Under the pieces are notes generated by a model that was not told the origin of the DNA, made no database searches, and saw nothing but the letters and a program-made list of their open reading frames with translations. The translations under genes and the position numbers were made by a program. 64,000 nt of DNA from Coffea arabica (taxonomy: Eukaryota; Streptophyta; Magnoliopsida; Gentianales; Rubiaceae): assembly GCF_036785885.1 (NCBI RefSeq), contig NC_092329.1:4092001-4156000 (forward strand). The letters run 5' to 3'. Positions 12,087 to 25,500 of this stretch are shown piece by piece. Each line of letters starts with the position of its first letter. Position 1 is the first letter of the stretch.

Positions 12087-12344
12087 CCGATCACTTGCCC
12101 GCAAAATTCATCCTCACTCGATCTGGGATCCTGGGTTGGGTAAAATTTTAGGAGGATTCAGACAGAGAGGATGGATTTAGTTAAGTAGTGATTAGAACAG
12201 AGGGGAATGGGAGGCGATGGCCGTGAAGGAGGGAACGAAACCGGTGAAAACGAGGGAGCACGGGGACGGCATTTTCACATCCCAACGTTCTATTTTAGAA
12301 TAGCTCATTTTTTAGTCATTTGCTGTCCGTTTCTTTTATTTGGT

Positions 12345-12520
12345 TTTCAAGTAAATGGATATATGTGGTTTTTGTGGATAATCCATATAAATCCATTTAA
12401 TTTAATGGTTTTACTTTGATAAACCATTTAAAACCAATATTATAAATGGATAATCCAAATCCATTTAATTATGGTTTATATGGATGGATAAATGGATTTC
12501 AATCCAAATTGCCACCTCTA
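12345..12520. repeat. Right hAT terminus: subterminal ATGGAT array plus inverted repeat
   Basis: Mirror of the left terminus. Repeated AAATGGAT, ATCCATTTA and GGATAATCC motifs run up to the final ATTGCCACCTCTA. Confidence 0.85.
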
Positions 12521-12528
12521 GGGCAAAC
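12521..12528. repeat. hAT target-site duplication, right (GGGCAAAC)
   Basis: Identical to 7836-7843. Confidence 0.95.
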
Positions 12529-15500
12529 CGTATCCTCCCAAAGAGGTGTCCACATTATAACGACATTCTAATGATAATCTTCCAGTTTCTTTTTTTTTAT
12601 TCATGGACAGGGAACATAAGAAGCTTTATCAGACCTTTAATTTCCAATTTTTTTCTCTTTTTTATTTTTAAAAAAAAAGTTTTCGGAGCCGGCCAATCAA
12701 AGTATTTAAGAAAATCGTTCGATCAGGGGATTGTTCTCTGATTAATTGTTTTAATTGATTATAGATTTTGATTTTGAGTGATTAATTTTTTTTTAATGTT
12801 CTTGGTTGCTTTTACAGTATCATTATATAGATATGTTAAAATTTAAAAGTGCTAAGTATGCAGGAGATTGACGTTGAAACCCGGATGTCTTTGTCAAATA
12901 TCGCCATTAAGCAGCGGATAATGACAAAAAGAGACGTGAAGAACGCCATCGATGCGCAGCATCTATCCTGCAAACCAACCAGGATTGTCGGTATGTGCAG
13001 CACCCCACAAAGATTACTTACAGCTATGCCGTCCGATATTTGATATTTCTGTTAATCTAACGGTGCAGAAGAAATCCAACTTTGGGAAACGAGTATTGAT
13101 ATTAACCATAACATACTTTATCATGGACTACTTCACAGGAAATGGATATTCAACGAAAAGACCCTTTGCTCGACTTTGCTTGACCTTATCATCTACTTTA
13201 GCCAATTTAAAAGATGGCAAAAGTTTTAAGGTTCAACGTTCGTTTCATTTCCGAGTAGAAGGCCCCCGCACTCTCCAAGAAGTTCATTTTAATACTGGGA
13301 AAATTGTCCGAAGCTTTCATTACATTTCGTCCAATATATTTGTCCGTCCTTTACTTTAAAATATTAAGTTTACATCCTTTGTAAATTTAAATTAACAAAA
13401 TTTGATCGCAACTTAAATTTTTGATCACTTTTTAGTTTGAAATTACTACGTGACCGATATGTTGTCCATTTTTATATATATAAAAAAGTCAAATCTCAAT
13501 TTTTACTGTAAAATGAATATGGATTGGATTGGATCCCACTTTTTTGAGGGAAAAAAATATGTTTTGAGTCAGAACCTACTTTTTCTAAAACAAAAATGAA
13601 TATGAACCGAGTAATTTGTTTAACTACGAATATGACCTAACATGTTTGCCCCTAAAAAAATGGCCCTATGTGGGTCACATAATGGATTCAGACTAAAAAG
13701 TAGTACAAAAAAAAAACTTAGGTTGAAACCAAAGTTTACTAATTTAAATTTTGTAAGAGACGTAAAATAAAAATTTTGACTAAATATGAGGGAGGTTTTG
13801 ACCAAATTTTCCTTTAGTATTTGTTAAACTTAAGTAAGCTTGAACTATTTATTTTTATTATATATGTACATGCTCTTGAATTCAGCTTCCAAACAAATAT
13901 GTCCTGTATCTACACTTGCAAATTACATACATACAAACATATCTATCTATGATCCTACCTCTGAAAAAGAAGTTTTTTTTTCAAGGGACTAACAGACATA
14001 TTATACACGATTAGTTACAAAAACCTGACCAGGTTCAATGTATGATGCTTAGTTTATATTGCATGAAAAAGGAAAGAACATAATGAAGAGATAAAAGGGA
14101 AAAAAAAAAACTCAAAGAAAACTCTCGCTTGGCACCTTATGTAACTAACTGCGTCCAGATACAATGTATCAATTGGGAGCCAGCACTATGGCAGCTGCCG
14201 TCGGGACTAAACTATGAATTCGGGAGTGACTCATCACGGGTCGTCGGATCCATATAGGATTTTACGTCCTCCATTTATCAAATTTCCAATGCATGGCTAA
14301 ATCTATTACGAAAAACATATTCATCAATAAAATGAAACAAAATTCCACGCATTCCAGTAGCCAAACAATTGAAAGTGTTCATAAATAAACCTTCGGTGCA
14401 CTTGAGCATGCATGCATGAATTCTTGCAGTCTTACAACATTTACGATTAAATATTCATCAATTTACTTGATGAGGCCTAAGTTATAACCCCACCCAGTCT
14501 TGCCTTTTGTGTAGAAGTTACATAGCTTTTCTTACCGAAAACTTTTTACTTGCTATCAACTCATTCCAACCAGATAAATTAGCATCCCAAGTACTAAAAT
14601 GGTCGAGGATGAAGCAACGAAGTCTATTATAAGATGCATGTGTTAATGCTGATTGCAGCACTCCCCATCCTGCAGGTATCACATGTACCCAACTTTTTAC
14701 CAATCTTCCCACGACAATCGACGTACATATTTGAGTTGCGTGAATGGTTACGATGACACACGTAATGCACGGACGCCATTTGTATAGTAGCAATCAAGGA
14801 GACGAATTGATAACATGACTAGTCACTATGATCTGCCTGTCAAAATGAGATTTTTTATGAATTTTTTGCTATATTTTTTAATTTTTTATTATATATTGCT
14901 TTTTTGAAGTTACTGTATTTATATTTTACTTAATTAATAGTTATTGGATCTTAAGGAAACAAAAAGAACTTAAACGTGATGTTTATGTAGGAGAAATAAC
15001 AATATAATAAAAAATGGGACAGAGAGTGATACAGGATGTGGGACAGAAGATCTGTTGCGTGTCACAACCCTCCTTTTTTTTTTCTTTTTTGTTTGATATT
15101 ATCCCTCCCACATTCTTAACTTGTTCGTTCGAATACATTTAGTGATTTAGATGTTAGGTGCGTAGCAGCAGTTTTATGGACGGTAGTGAAGGAAAAGGTT
15201 GCTATCCAAAGATCAACCGGCTGGTTGAGGATAAGGCGCTCTTCAGTCAGTCTTAATTTTGTGCGTGCAAGCGGGCAAATTAATGTTTGCTGGCTTTCCT
15301 GAATCATGACAGCACAAGGGGCCTGGGGATTAATTAATTTGCTTTTAGAACCGGAGTTGCGGAATTTTGAAGCTCATCGGCGTATGTCACCATCGTTCAT
15401 TGGCAGTTCAAGTCGACACAAGTTCTGGGTTCTGCGGAGAGACAGGTGTTGGCTTAAGCTATAGGATGGATGGATTTACATGCACGAGTCACCAGGATTG

Positions 15501-18031
15501 ATATGAGCCGTAGTTCTTTAATGCTTCCGTGATTGTTCTTTGATCTTTTGTTCTGCATTTGGGATGGGAGGTATACCTCTCCTGAAACATCCGTTTGTCG
15601 CGTAAAGGTTATTTAATGCGTTTTACATTTTCGTGTGATTGACAGGTTATTGCATGAGTCGAAATTCATCCGGTGCGCACTCTCGCGTAACGACATTGGC
15701 TTCCTTTGTCAACAAAATAATTCCAGACCCTTTCCATGCAAAATTCCTAATATAAAATCTTACCGTTTTGCACATCGATGCTTGGAATTAAAATATGTTG
15801 CTGGTACTAACAAGGGTTTCTCCCTTCCAATCGTGGGAATTATTTATGTTAGCGAATTAATAGTACTCTACCACAGATTATACCTTTGAGACATGGATTC
15901 ATGAGCCAATCACTACTACATTAAAACTGCCATTGCCCATATCTTAGCTGGAATGGTGAAGGGCACTTTTTTGGTTGAAGGAAAAGGGGGGAAAAAAAAA
16001 AGGAAGGAAAGAAAGGGTGAAGGGCGCTTCTTAAAGCCAACGAACAAAGACTATATACACTTGTAATATGATCAATAGCTGGAACAAGCCATCATAACCT
16101 GAACGTATTCTAAATTATATGAACACTCGGAAACTGACCCTTTAAGTTCCCATACATAATTAGATAGTAAAAGAAATAAAACAACATGCAGTATAAATTG
16201 AGAACTATATAGTTACAGAATCATTGCATCAAGTTCACTGGGAATGCTTGTTCACGTCGTACAAGGGGATTACTCTATATTTGTTTTCTTGATATAGTGG
16301 TGAAAATTTTTCCCAAAACAAGCAACATGGGCCGTTTACCCATGACCCAATCTCCAGTCCAAAACACTAAACTTGTCATAGTTGTCATTTCGACAGGGTA
16401 CCCATTTATAACTGGCTGATTACTTTCAAAAATTTTAGAAGATGGGCACGGTCTATTTTGCAGACTAACATACGTGCGGACTTATTTGTCTGCAGCCCAA
16501 AAAGGCATGGTTTATGTGCAGACTTGCATAGACAGTTAAGTAAATATTGTCGATGCTTGTTCATTTTTTTCTATTGTTTGTGTGGGATGTGATTTTTTTT
16601 TTTTTTAAGATTTGGGATTTCTTATATCTATCTCGTCAGTTGTCACGACAATATCAGAACTTGAAATAGTTAATTAGCAGATGTGGTGTTGGCAATTGAA
16701 CATGTATAGATGTTCTCGGTGTTTTATCTTTGAATATGTTTAGAGTTTCACGGCGAAATCTTTCTTTTTATCAAATTTTCAAATCTATAGTATTTGTTCT
16801 TTGAGATTTATTATGCATGCATATGTCTGATGTAATTTCTACCATTAATACAAATTTAATAACATTTTGATGTTTTATCCAAAAAAAATTTAAAAAAAAG
16901 TATGAGAAAAGCTCATAGTTAGTTGGGTATCGAAAGGTACTAGAAACTTTTTTAAACTCCCAATGGAAATATTTTGCAACCATAATTATATAAACCAAAT
17001 GAAACTAATGCAGATAGTACGGCAGCCTCCTGCATCCTTGTCTTTCACATACAGCGTGACATAGATAGAAGACAATTCTGATAAATTTCTCTGCTACTAA
17101 TTATGCTCCTCATGCATGCGATTACGATGAACAGTTATAATATATGTAGAGATCGAGACTGAAGTTACAGCTATTAGTGATTTCTCCAATTATTTGTGTT
17201 TAAAACGTCATCTATAGAAAAATTTATTCTGCAAAGTGCGTTGTTAGGCAGGTCAAAACGTTAACCAACTTTACGGAACCTATTGCAAAAGCTTCTATAC
17301 TCTATAGTGTTTGCCTAACACTGCCTATGTAGCAAGATAGTGCAGGTACACTTAATTATTCTTGCCATGTTCAATTCGGCAGGTTTGGTTTGTGCCTGTG
17401 CGGTTGGCCATCAATTGAGCGGTCATGCATGTAAGCATTGACGAATGAATGTGTGATACAGCCCAAATTGATTTGATGTGTTTTTAGTGGCCCAACTTGC
17501 TCAGAGGTTTCCCAAAAGAATTGTTGTTTAGTACATCATAGATTGAGACGGAATGAAGAGATTAAGGAAAAGGATAAACATCACATAATGTTAGCCGCAC
17601 ACCAAATTATTGCCACAATTTCAGGGGTCTTTCACGGAAGATGCAGCAAGAAGAACCTTACGAAAGTTAAAATCTTAAAAAGGGTACCAAAATTTCCAGT
17701 AACTTTCCGGGAGAAAAGTTACTAGTACTACCATTTTCAGTTTCAGGTGAAGTCAGCTCCAATTTCAATCCAAGCAACTACGAAGTTGCCATGCAATTTC
17801 ATTAAAGACTGCCAGCCATTATTGTTATAGTTGTTTCTACGTTATTTCTCTGCAAGTTTCCTTCCGACCGTACCTCTCCGCTCAACTTGCTTGAATATCT
17901 CGACAAACAATTGTTGTACGAGATATTCATTCAGCATAAGTGCCTATTCATCTGTATTACACAGCGAGTACTTTTTTGCTTCAGAATCTATACACACTAT
18001 CCCTCAAAAACAAAAGGTCATCCACCAAACA
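12529..18031. other. Gene-poor intergenic stretch
   Basis: About 5.5 kb without a gene I can support. A 135-codon plus-strand frame (12952-13359) and a 91-codon minus frame (14518-14793) match nothing I recognise and lack splice or family support. The rest is AT-rich with short homopolymer runs. The last 300 bp before 18032 are the CML41 promoter and leader. Confidence 0.55.
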
Positions 18032-18607
18032 ATGGCAACAGCTACCACCATTGCTGCCAAACCATCAAAATGGTTCGCCAACAAAACTTTAAAGCTAAGC
18101 CTCCCTCGTTTTCGTTCAAAATCTAGATCTTCGACCACTTCTTCCTCCTCCGCCAATTCTTCACCAAAAACTAGCACCAGTACCAAAGAAAATGAACTTC
18201 GACAAGTTTTTAGCTACTTTGATGATAACAAAGATGGCAAGATTTCGGTCGAGGAACTTAGAGCATATTTCTCTTCTGTCGGTGATTCAATGTCCCGTGA
18301 CGAGGCTCAAAGGGTGATTCTGGAGTTCGATAAAGATGGAGACAATTTGTTAGAGTTTGGAGACTTTGTTCAATTAATTGAAATGGACAACAAGGGTGAC
18401 GAGGCTAATGATTACGTTAAGAAAGCCTTCGAGATGTTTGAGGATGACAAGGGCTCGGGATGCATCACTCCTAAAGGACTGCAACTAGTTTTGAACCGTC
18501 TTGGAGATCCAAAATCCTTGGAAGAATGTGAAGCCATGATTCGAGCTTATGATCTTGATGGCAATGGAGTTCTAGATTTCAATGAATTCCATACAATGAT
18601 GTCCTAG
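18032..18607 (+). CDS. CML41: Calmodulin-like protein, CML41 type
   Basis: An intronless gene of 191 residues. The basic N terminus (KWFANKTLKLSL at 13-24, then a Ser-rich stretch to about 52) matches the extension of Arabidopsis CML41 as I recall it. Four EF-hand loops follow. Loop 1 (64-75, DDNKDGKISVEE) and loop 4 (174-185, DLDGNGVLDFNE) are canonical. Loop 2 (100-111) has N at position 6 and D at position 12. Loop 3 (137-148, EDDKGSGCITPK) is degenerate but its GSGCITPKGLQ segment is typical of the subfamily. CML41 is a calcium sensor linked to plasmodesmal callose and immunity in Arabidopsis; that role is carried over by homology. A longer frame opens upstream at 17831, but the ATG at 18032 (context AACAATGGC) fits the family start. 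Expression is probably stress-induced, but nothing in the sequence proves it. Confidence 0.92.
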   Translation: MATATTIAAKPSKWFANKTLKLSLPRFRSKSRSSTTSSSSANSSPKTSTSTKENELRQVFSYFDDNKDGKISVEELRAYFSSVGDSMSRDEAQRVILEFDKDGDNLLEFGDFVQLIEMDNKGDEANDYVKKAFEMFEDDKGSGCITPKGLQLVLNRLGDPKSLEECEAMIRAYDLDGNGVLDFNEFHTMMS

Positions 18608-19521
18608 GCTCCCATGATTCCCCAACACACGCACGCACCACCCAAAAACTCCCCCCCGGGCGGGAACATGTTGAACTTTGTTTGCTGTTTTTTTTTTTTT
18701 TTAATTGTACTATAAAGCCTGTTATCGTAAGTGTTTTTACAAATTGCGTAGTTAGTAGTGTTAGAAATTCTACATATATATATTTTTTTAATTTCATTAG
18801 AATTATGCAGTATGGAGGGCAATGGGTACTATTTGATCGTGCAAATTCCCAGAGACAGTAATGGGGCCTTTAGAGGATTTTCTGCGGTACTGGGATGTAA
18901 GGCTTGTGAGTTTAGATGTTAACTTGACCCCGTGTCTCAAGGCCCAATTAAATGTCTTGGAGATGTCGTAATTCCAGCCCTCCTTAACCATTTGAAGCCC
19001 AGCGCCTTCAGGCCTAGTAGGCCCATCACATCGTTTTAAATTTCAACCCGTTTCGCAAGAGCTTGATTTGGTTCCCCCTTGACTTGATTTTACGAAAACT
19101 GATCACGAAAAGAGATTATAAAGAATAATTAAAATTAGGTAAAACTAAAAGAGTAGCTACTCTTTGATAGGTCTTAAAAGTAAAGCTACTCTTTGCTGAG
19201 TAAATTTACTCAGGAAAGATGGCTGTCTTTGCCATTGCATAAATGTTTCAATATCTGTCACAGGTGAAAGAAAAGGGCTCTTGAATTCAGCAAGGCATAA
19301 AGTTAGAAGTCAGGTTTTGAAACTGAGCAAGAGGAAGATCAAAAATGATTTCTATTAATGTCTCTGTCATCAATGTACATCAATATAGATGATATCTACA
19401 AGGTATAAGAATTTTATCCTTTCTCTGAACTACTACTATATTCAGAAAAAAAATTCCTGTAAGTGGCCAAAGTTTTGCTCTGACAAAAATCTGAACAAAT
19501 CTTCTCAAGTATAGCTAATGT
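18608..19521. other. Convergent 3' region between CML41 and DAR1
   Basis: Downstream DNA of two convergent genes. It holds a C8-rich patch just after the CML41 stop, a T15 run near 18688-18702, and no coding signal. Confidence 0.6.
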
Positions 19522-22500
19522 TCAATACGGCAAGCTGCCCGTCATTCGGACGTGGTCCAAGGTATTACCCAGGCCATATTTAAGAACCGCTAGATTAGCA
19601 GCCCTGAAACCATTTCCATAGATTGGTGATGTATCTGATTCAATCTGATGTTTGAAAAATTCACCAAGTTTCCTCTCAAATGGGGACCTCGTCCCTTGCT
19701 TTGAAGATGCAGAAGCAGAAGACGATGAGGTTGAGGCAACATTATTGATCCTGGCTATGTGAATAAGCTGAGATTCTAACCACATGCGAGCTAGAACCTG
19801 ACAGATACCTTCTTCAATGTCCTGACTGAGAGTTCGGTAACCTATCAAACAAAGCTCAGACATATTAGTGTCCTCTTTACTTCAAAAATCTGGCATGTTT
19901 GTGGCAATTGCCGGAATTAAAGAGGTCTTAATTCCAAAATCTGGCATTTGGGTGTCATTGCCAGATATTAAGCATCCCTACTCTCAATCACCATCTTTTA
20001 GTGCTTTGCTTCTAAAACATTTGCAGAACACACCTCCAACAAAATTGCACTTTTAATAGAGACAAGTGCACATGTACAACATATTTCTCTTTAAAATAGC
20101 CAGAGACAAAACTTATAACATGTTTAAAGATAATCATAAACAAATTTGAACAAATTTGATTCGTTATTCCTTTTCCAAGAAATGTTATAATAGTCTCGTA
20201 AAAAAGACACACAGTCATAGATCCTGTGTTTCTTGTCAAACAAAACCACCTCATAAAGGAAATAGAATTAATCACTTAAATTCAAATGAACTACTAGTGC
20301 ATTTTTATGTAGAAATTAAAAAAAAAAAATTCTCAAAGAATATTAGCAATCCAATGAAATAGCACCATCTAGTAGTAAAGCTATTGGAAAATGGAAAAAC
20401 AATGACCATAACAACAAAGCAATATATCACAAATCCCCAAAAAGCTGATAGTTGATGAAAAAGTATTTGTTCAAATCAGGAAAACATAAAATCTGAATGT
20501 CACAAAATAATTAGTCAAAAAGAATCTACTTTCTCTTATCTTCAATTTCAATTTTCTCTTGATTCCTCAAATATATTCAGAAACATGATCTGTGACATAA
20601 AAAAAAAACTGGACATGTTTATGCTGAATAGCCAAAAGTGAGACTACTATCAGTTTATTTAGCTAAAGCAGGAGAAGTTTGAAGTACCTCTTAGTCGCAA
20701 CCATGCATGCATCATCTCATGAGCTAGGATTGATCCGGTCAGCAACCTGCAGGCAGCAAATTCTATTTGTATCATACACTGATATTGAAACTAACATCTG
20801 GCAGCACATACAATCAAAACAGTGAGCAACATGGAAACAGTGTCTATAGACTCAAAGAATCACCTGTCTGTTTCCAAGAAGAACAGTAATGGCCACAGGC
20901 ATATTACTTACATGACAAAGCCAAAGACTTCCTAATTGTCGATGTTAACTTTACATAACGTACCTTGCCCAAATGAACTAAAGTGTAAAAGTAAATTTAT
21001 TTACACACTTCGAAGGACATGAGGGATGATATATCCTTGACTCCATAATTAGTAGCAATGAAGCAATTAAGGCATATTCAATTCCATGGCCTTATGCCAA
21101 ATTGCTCAAGACCTGATTATGATGTGGCTAAGAACATAAAAGCCTAATACCAGTAATCCACCCAACTATAAGGGAAAAAAAAAAATCTACCATGCCTCTC
21201 ACATAAGTTCAATTCCCCCTCGCAAAGTGCTTTCCACTCACTATTGCAGCTTCCACATGCATAATTAGAGTAAACATGCTGACCATGTTAAGGCCGTCAT
21301 AGTGCAACATGTCAATGCAATTCGAATGCACTTTAGAAGACTCTCAAGATTACAAGATCTAGGACGCATGCACTAACGTAATGCAAGGAAAAAGGAAAAT
21401 CTCTTTATGTAGACGAGGGATTGCAGCAAATCTGTAAAGTTTATGCTTCAGTCATGTGGCACCTGAAATTAGTTTTCTATTGGCCTGTTGAACTTCTTTT
21501 CACTTGATCTCTGCCCAAATTGAACGTCTTATAGTCTCAGTTGAGCATTAAGATTTAGAAGGATATTTTGTGATTTTGGTCCCTTCATTTTTGAACCATT
21601 CCTAAACTCTCGATGTCTCGCTTTTTAACATATTCATCATTTCTTACTTCCTGTGGGCGTTTGCCCAACCTCCAAGTTTGAATTTCAACAATTAGTACCT
21701 TCAAAAATTTTATCTCTGGTGCAATTCATATGAATGGAAGGGGCCAATTATGTCCAAATTGAGAATGGGTCCAAGAGATAGCAAAAATAGAGAAACTTAG
21801 AATGTGTCTAAGCCAATCAAGAGAATATCTAATACTAAACTTCATCCATCTACGACACTTCCAGAAATCATGCTGTTTTCATCTTTCTCAAGCAACTTAA
21901 TTTTATGAGCAGCATGGAAAAAATTTTCTCATACACCTTGTGTGACCTGCCAAACCCCAACCCAGTATAAGAAATGAAAGAAATCTAAGAGGTGGAGAGT
22001 CTAACATAAAACTTATCCTCAAGTCTCACCAAAGAGGTGGAATATTACCTCGGAAGACCATATAAGATGAGAATTGCCGTTACTTCACAACGACGAATCA
22101 GCTTAAATGGCTCTGTTCTCATGTCCATTACTCGATTTCCATCTCCTATCCTCGGTCGCCTCGAAATCTTGTAATTCCAGAGAGACATTTAGCTAATCAT
22201 TTACTTGGATAACAAAATGCATGTGTGTATCCATAATCCCGGAAAAATAAAAAACAAATTCTTACTGTGCTGACTGTTTGCTCCTCAGAAAGACAGAGCC
22301 CTCTTGTCTCAGGCATGTGATGATGCCCCTGGTTTAAATGAAATAACTTAGATATAGTTAGTACTTAATCTCTTAGATATAGTTCGTACTTAATCTCTTC
22401 CAGCATATATCACAAAGAATCAAGACAAGCAAAATAAAGGAAAGGAATCTTCCTTATTTCTTGGTTCAACCCCAAAAAATATTTCTTACATATTTCTCTC

Positions 22501-25500
22501 CATCCCTGGCTTCATTCAGTGCTTGTCTCTCAACTAAAAGTAATGGTACTTGCTGCTCCACTTTCATATTTAATCCCTCGTAAAACTCTTGTATATCAAG
22601 ATAAAGCTGTTGACACTTATTGGTGTCCATTATTGCAGAGTCCAGGCACTCCAGGCAAAGCTTACGACCATCATCAAGGGCAACGTATCTTGTATCCCGG
22701 GGCTGCTTGCAGCAATCAAGAGGTATTTTACTCATCAATTATGCACATACAAGACTAGTTTGTTTACATCTTTATTGCATACAGAGAGAGAGGAAACTGG
22801 AACATTTTAGGAAAGGCTGTATCAGACTAACCTCCATTCGCTCACAGCTGCAACAGCGAGGAGTGCCATCATGCTCATGAAAAGGGCAGTATTTCTGGGA
22901 CCAGAAAGGGTGTGCCCGATATTCAATAAGGCCAGCTGCATTTGTTGGAATCTGAAGATGCCCAAAAAATAAATAAATAAAACTTATTTTGAAGAATAAT
23001 TAAAATTTGAAGTAAAAAATCAAAAGCAACTGCTCTACAGCAGCTTAATATTCTCAAACTTACATTTCAAATAAAAAGAAAATTTTAAAAACTTATCAAT
23101 TACTAACTACAAAAAATCTGCACCATTCCTAAGCGCTCCCTAACATGTGAATAAGTATTTCTCTGCAAAAACATAATTCAATTCTTAGAAAGCCAAGAAA
23201 ATTTTTCCACTTTGGCGATCCACTTGCAAAGTGGCTTGGACATATTTTTGCTTCTTACTCTCAAAAACTAAAAGCAACAGCGCAGAGTACGTGCTGGAAA
23301 ACAGTAGTTGGTAGAGTACAATATCAGTACTTGTGCAGCTGTATGAGTTGAATTAAGCAAGTCTTTACAAGAGCCCAAAGAAAAAAATTTACAAGAGTCA
23401 CTTGGCCGAACATTTTTATGATAGAAGAATTACTTACAAAGTGTTTGCAAACATCACATTTTGGGTGATAATGCTCCTTGTAGCAAGCTTTGTGATAAGG
23501 GTATCTGTCATACGTTGAAAACTAGATAGAATAGAAGCATACATTAAAGGACCGTTAGAAAAAACTTTTCAGACACAGTAAGGAAAGTCAAGAATGAATA
23601 GCTAGGTTTCATAACATAAGATACACATATTGCCCCAGAAGACAGAATGCCAAAAAATTGCCAAAGTTTACAAGAAAAACTTCAACAGATCATGCGCTGA
23701 CATTATATCTTATTCAGCTGCTACCAATGAATAATGGCCATGAATAAAAACGTTTATATGATAATTTAAGCATTTTTCGCAAATGAAATACAGTAGAGAC
23801 ATACAAGTCAAGATTTTTGCATTTCAATCTGGGAAGTTATTTTGAAATATTGACAATCAAAAAAAGGATACACTAGTGATCTTTTTCCGCTTCTTTTCAA
23901 ACAAAATGTTTTCACATTTAAAATTGTCCCATTGAAAAAAGAAATGACATGCACTACACGAACTATCACAGAGGATGAAAGATACAAGAAACTCCCAAAC
24001 ATCTTTCACAAAATCAAGCAAAAAATATATAAAAAAAAAACTCTAATCTTTGCTTTCCTCATTGGGGGATTAAGTAAAGCAGAGTAATGTAAGATAAGAG
24101 TCAGCTAAAACCTTGCAGGCATGGTACAACTTATTTGGAATATTTTTTTTTACCTCATAATCAGCTATTGGATGGTTACAGGCATGGCAACGGAAACATT
24201 CTGGATGCCACACTGCACCCATGCAATTCAAAAGTCGTCCATGCCCAATCTCAGTATTACAGCCAGCGCATATCCTGCCACAACAGAAGTAGATAAGAGA
24301 ACCAACCACACTGCAATGGTAGTAGCTCAAAAACATGCAGATTCCCAAAAGCTTAATGGCACAAAAGTTTGACAGTTCATAGGAGAACAAACATGTTCTA
24401 CCTTGTCATATGTAAAGGTGGTTCCCAAGAGGTTTGACCAATCCTATCTTTGCTTGTCAAAGAGAAGCATATCTTACACAGTTATTTTTAACACTAAAAT
24501 TTTCCAAAAGCTTTTCCTCTTTCGCGAAAAGCTACAAGTTTACATTCTAAGGAAGTGAAGGATGACTTGTCAACCAAAAAAGACCTCAAAAAGAGTTGAA
24601 AGAACAGTACATGGAACTGAAAACCATAGACTTGGTTCAAGGATAGGAGAAAAACATGAATTGTTTCTAAACTCTTATCCAATGAATTTGAGACTGAATG
24701 CCAACTAAAGAGAACATGAAGCCAGTTGTACGTGTTAATTAAGAAAACACAGACTGAGAACAACTAAACAGGGCAGAAAACTCATCAGATACTGTATCTG
24801 GAACACAAACTTCCATGTTTTAAGTGATAGAAAAAACTGCCCACTGAAAGTAAGAGAGCTAATTTAGCAAGCTCAAAAGTTTTCACATACCTGAACCCTG
24901 TTGAGTAGTGGTAAGGAATAGGTTGATAAAAATTTCCTGTCCCATGTCCATTTTCAAATGGAACGCTACCTCTATTTCCATATTGAGGTGGAGATTCACA
25001 AGTCAAGCTCTCCTGAAGAGCTCTGGCAAGTTCTTCATCTTCTTTCAGTTGAGCCTCACTATCTAATCAAAATTGAGCAATTTGTTAAGTTCGAAAATTG
25101 TATATCGAAGAGTTTGTTTTATTCTACCATTTAAGGCTCTCACACATACATGAATGTTTATCTTACAGAGTGGCAATAATGCAATTCTCCATGACATAAC
25201 AGAGACCTATTTATCTCAATTCATCATTCTAAAAGGTTATCAGCAACCAAGATGGTACTATTTGAAAGGGAAAAACAAAGAAAAATCAAGGTAAAGTTTG
25301 AAAAGTTAAAAAGAGGAAAGCTAAAATAAGAAAATCAATCAACATCAGACAGGATAAAATGGTATATTCCAAGTAGAAGACGAATTACATCGTTTGACAT
25401 TCACTGATGACTTTGGTTATAGCTTTGTACAAATAAATACCAGCATACAGATGTTATAAACTAATTAAACATGTAGAACCATCGACCATGTGCGCTGGCA

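Larger units (their letters stand above)
7844..12520 (-). mobile_element. Complete hAT-superfamily DNA transposon (4677 bp)
   Basis: The element begins TAGAGGTGGCAAT and ends ATTGCCACCTCTA, perfect 13-bp terminal inverted repeats that extend to 18 of 19 bases with one mismatch. It is flanked on both sides by the identical 8-bp target-site duplication GGGCAAAC (7836-7843 and 12521-12528), the hallmark of hAT insertion. Both ends carry many subterminal copies of ATGGAT/AAATGGAT in both orientations (7857-8005 and about 12350-12505), the usual arrangement for transposase binding sites. Inside lies a two-exon minus-strand transposase gene with a probable 5' UTR intron, plus an unidentified reading frame and an 81-bp tandem duplication nearer the left end. 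Perfect duplication, matching ends and an open transposase suggest a young, possibly autonomous copy. Confidence 0.96.

Noticed and set aside
12952-13359. 135-codon plus-strand frame
   Set aside because: No recognised family, no splice signals tying it to other exons, and composition like translated AT-rich DNA.
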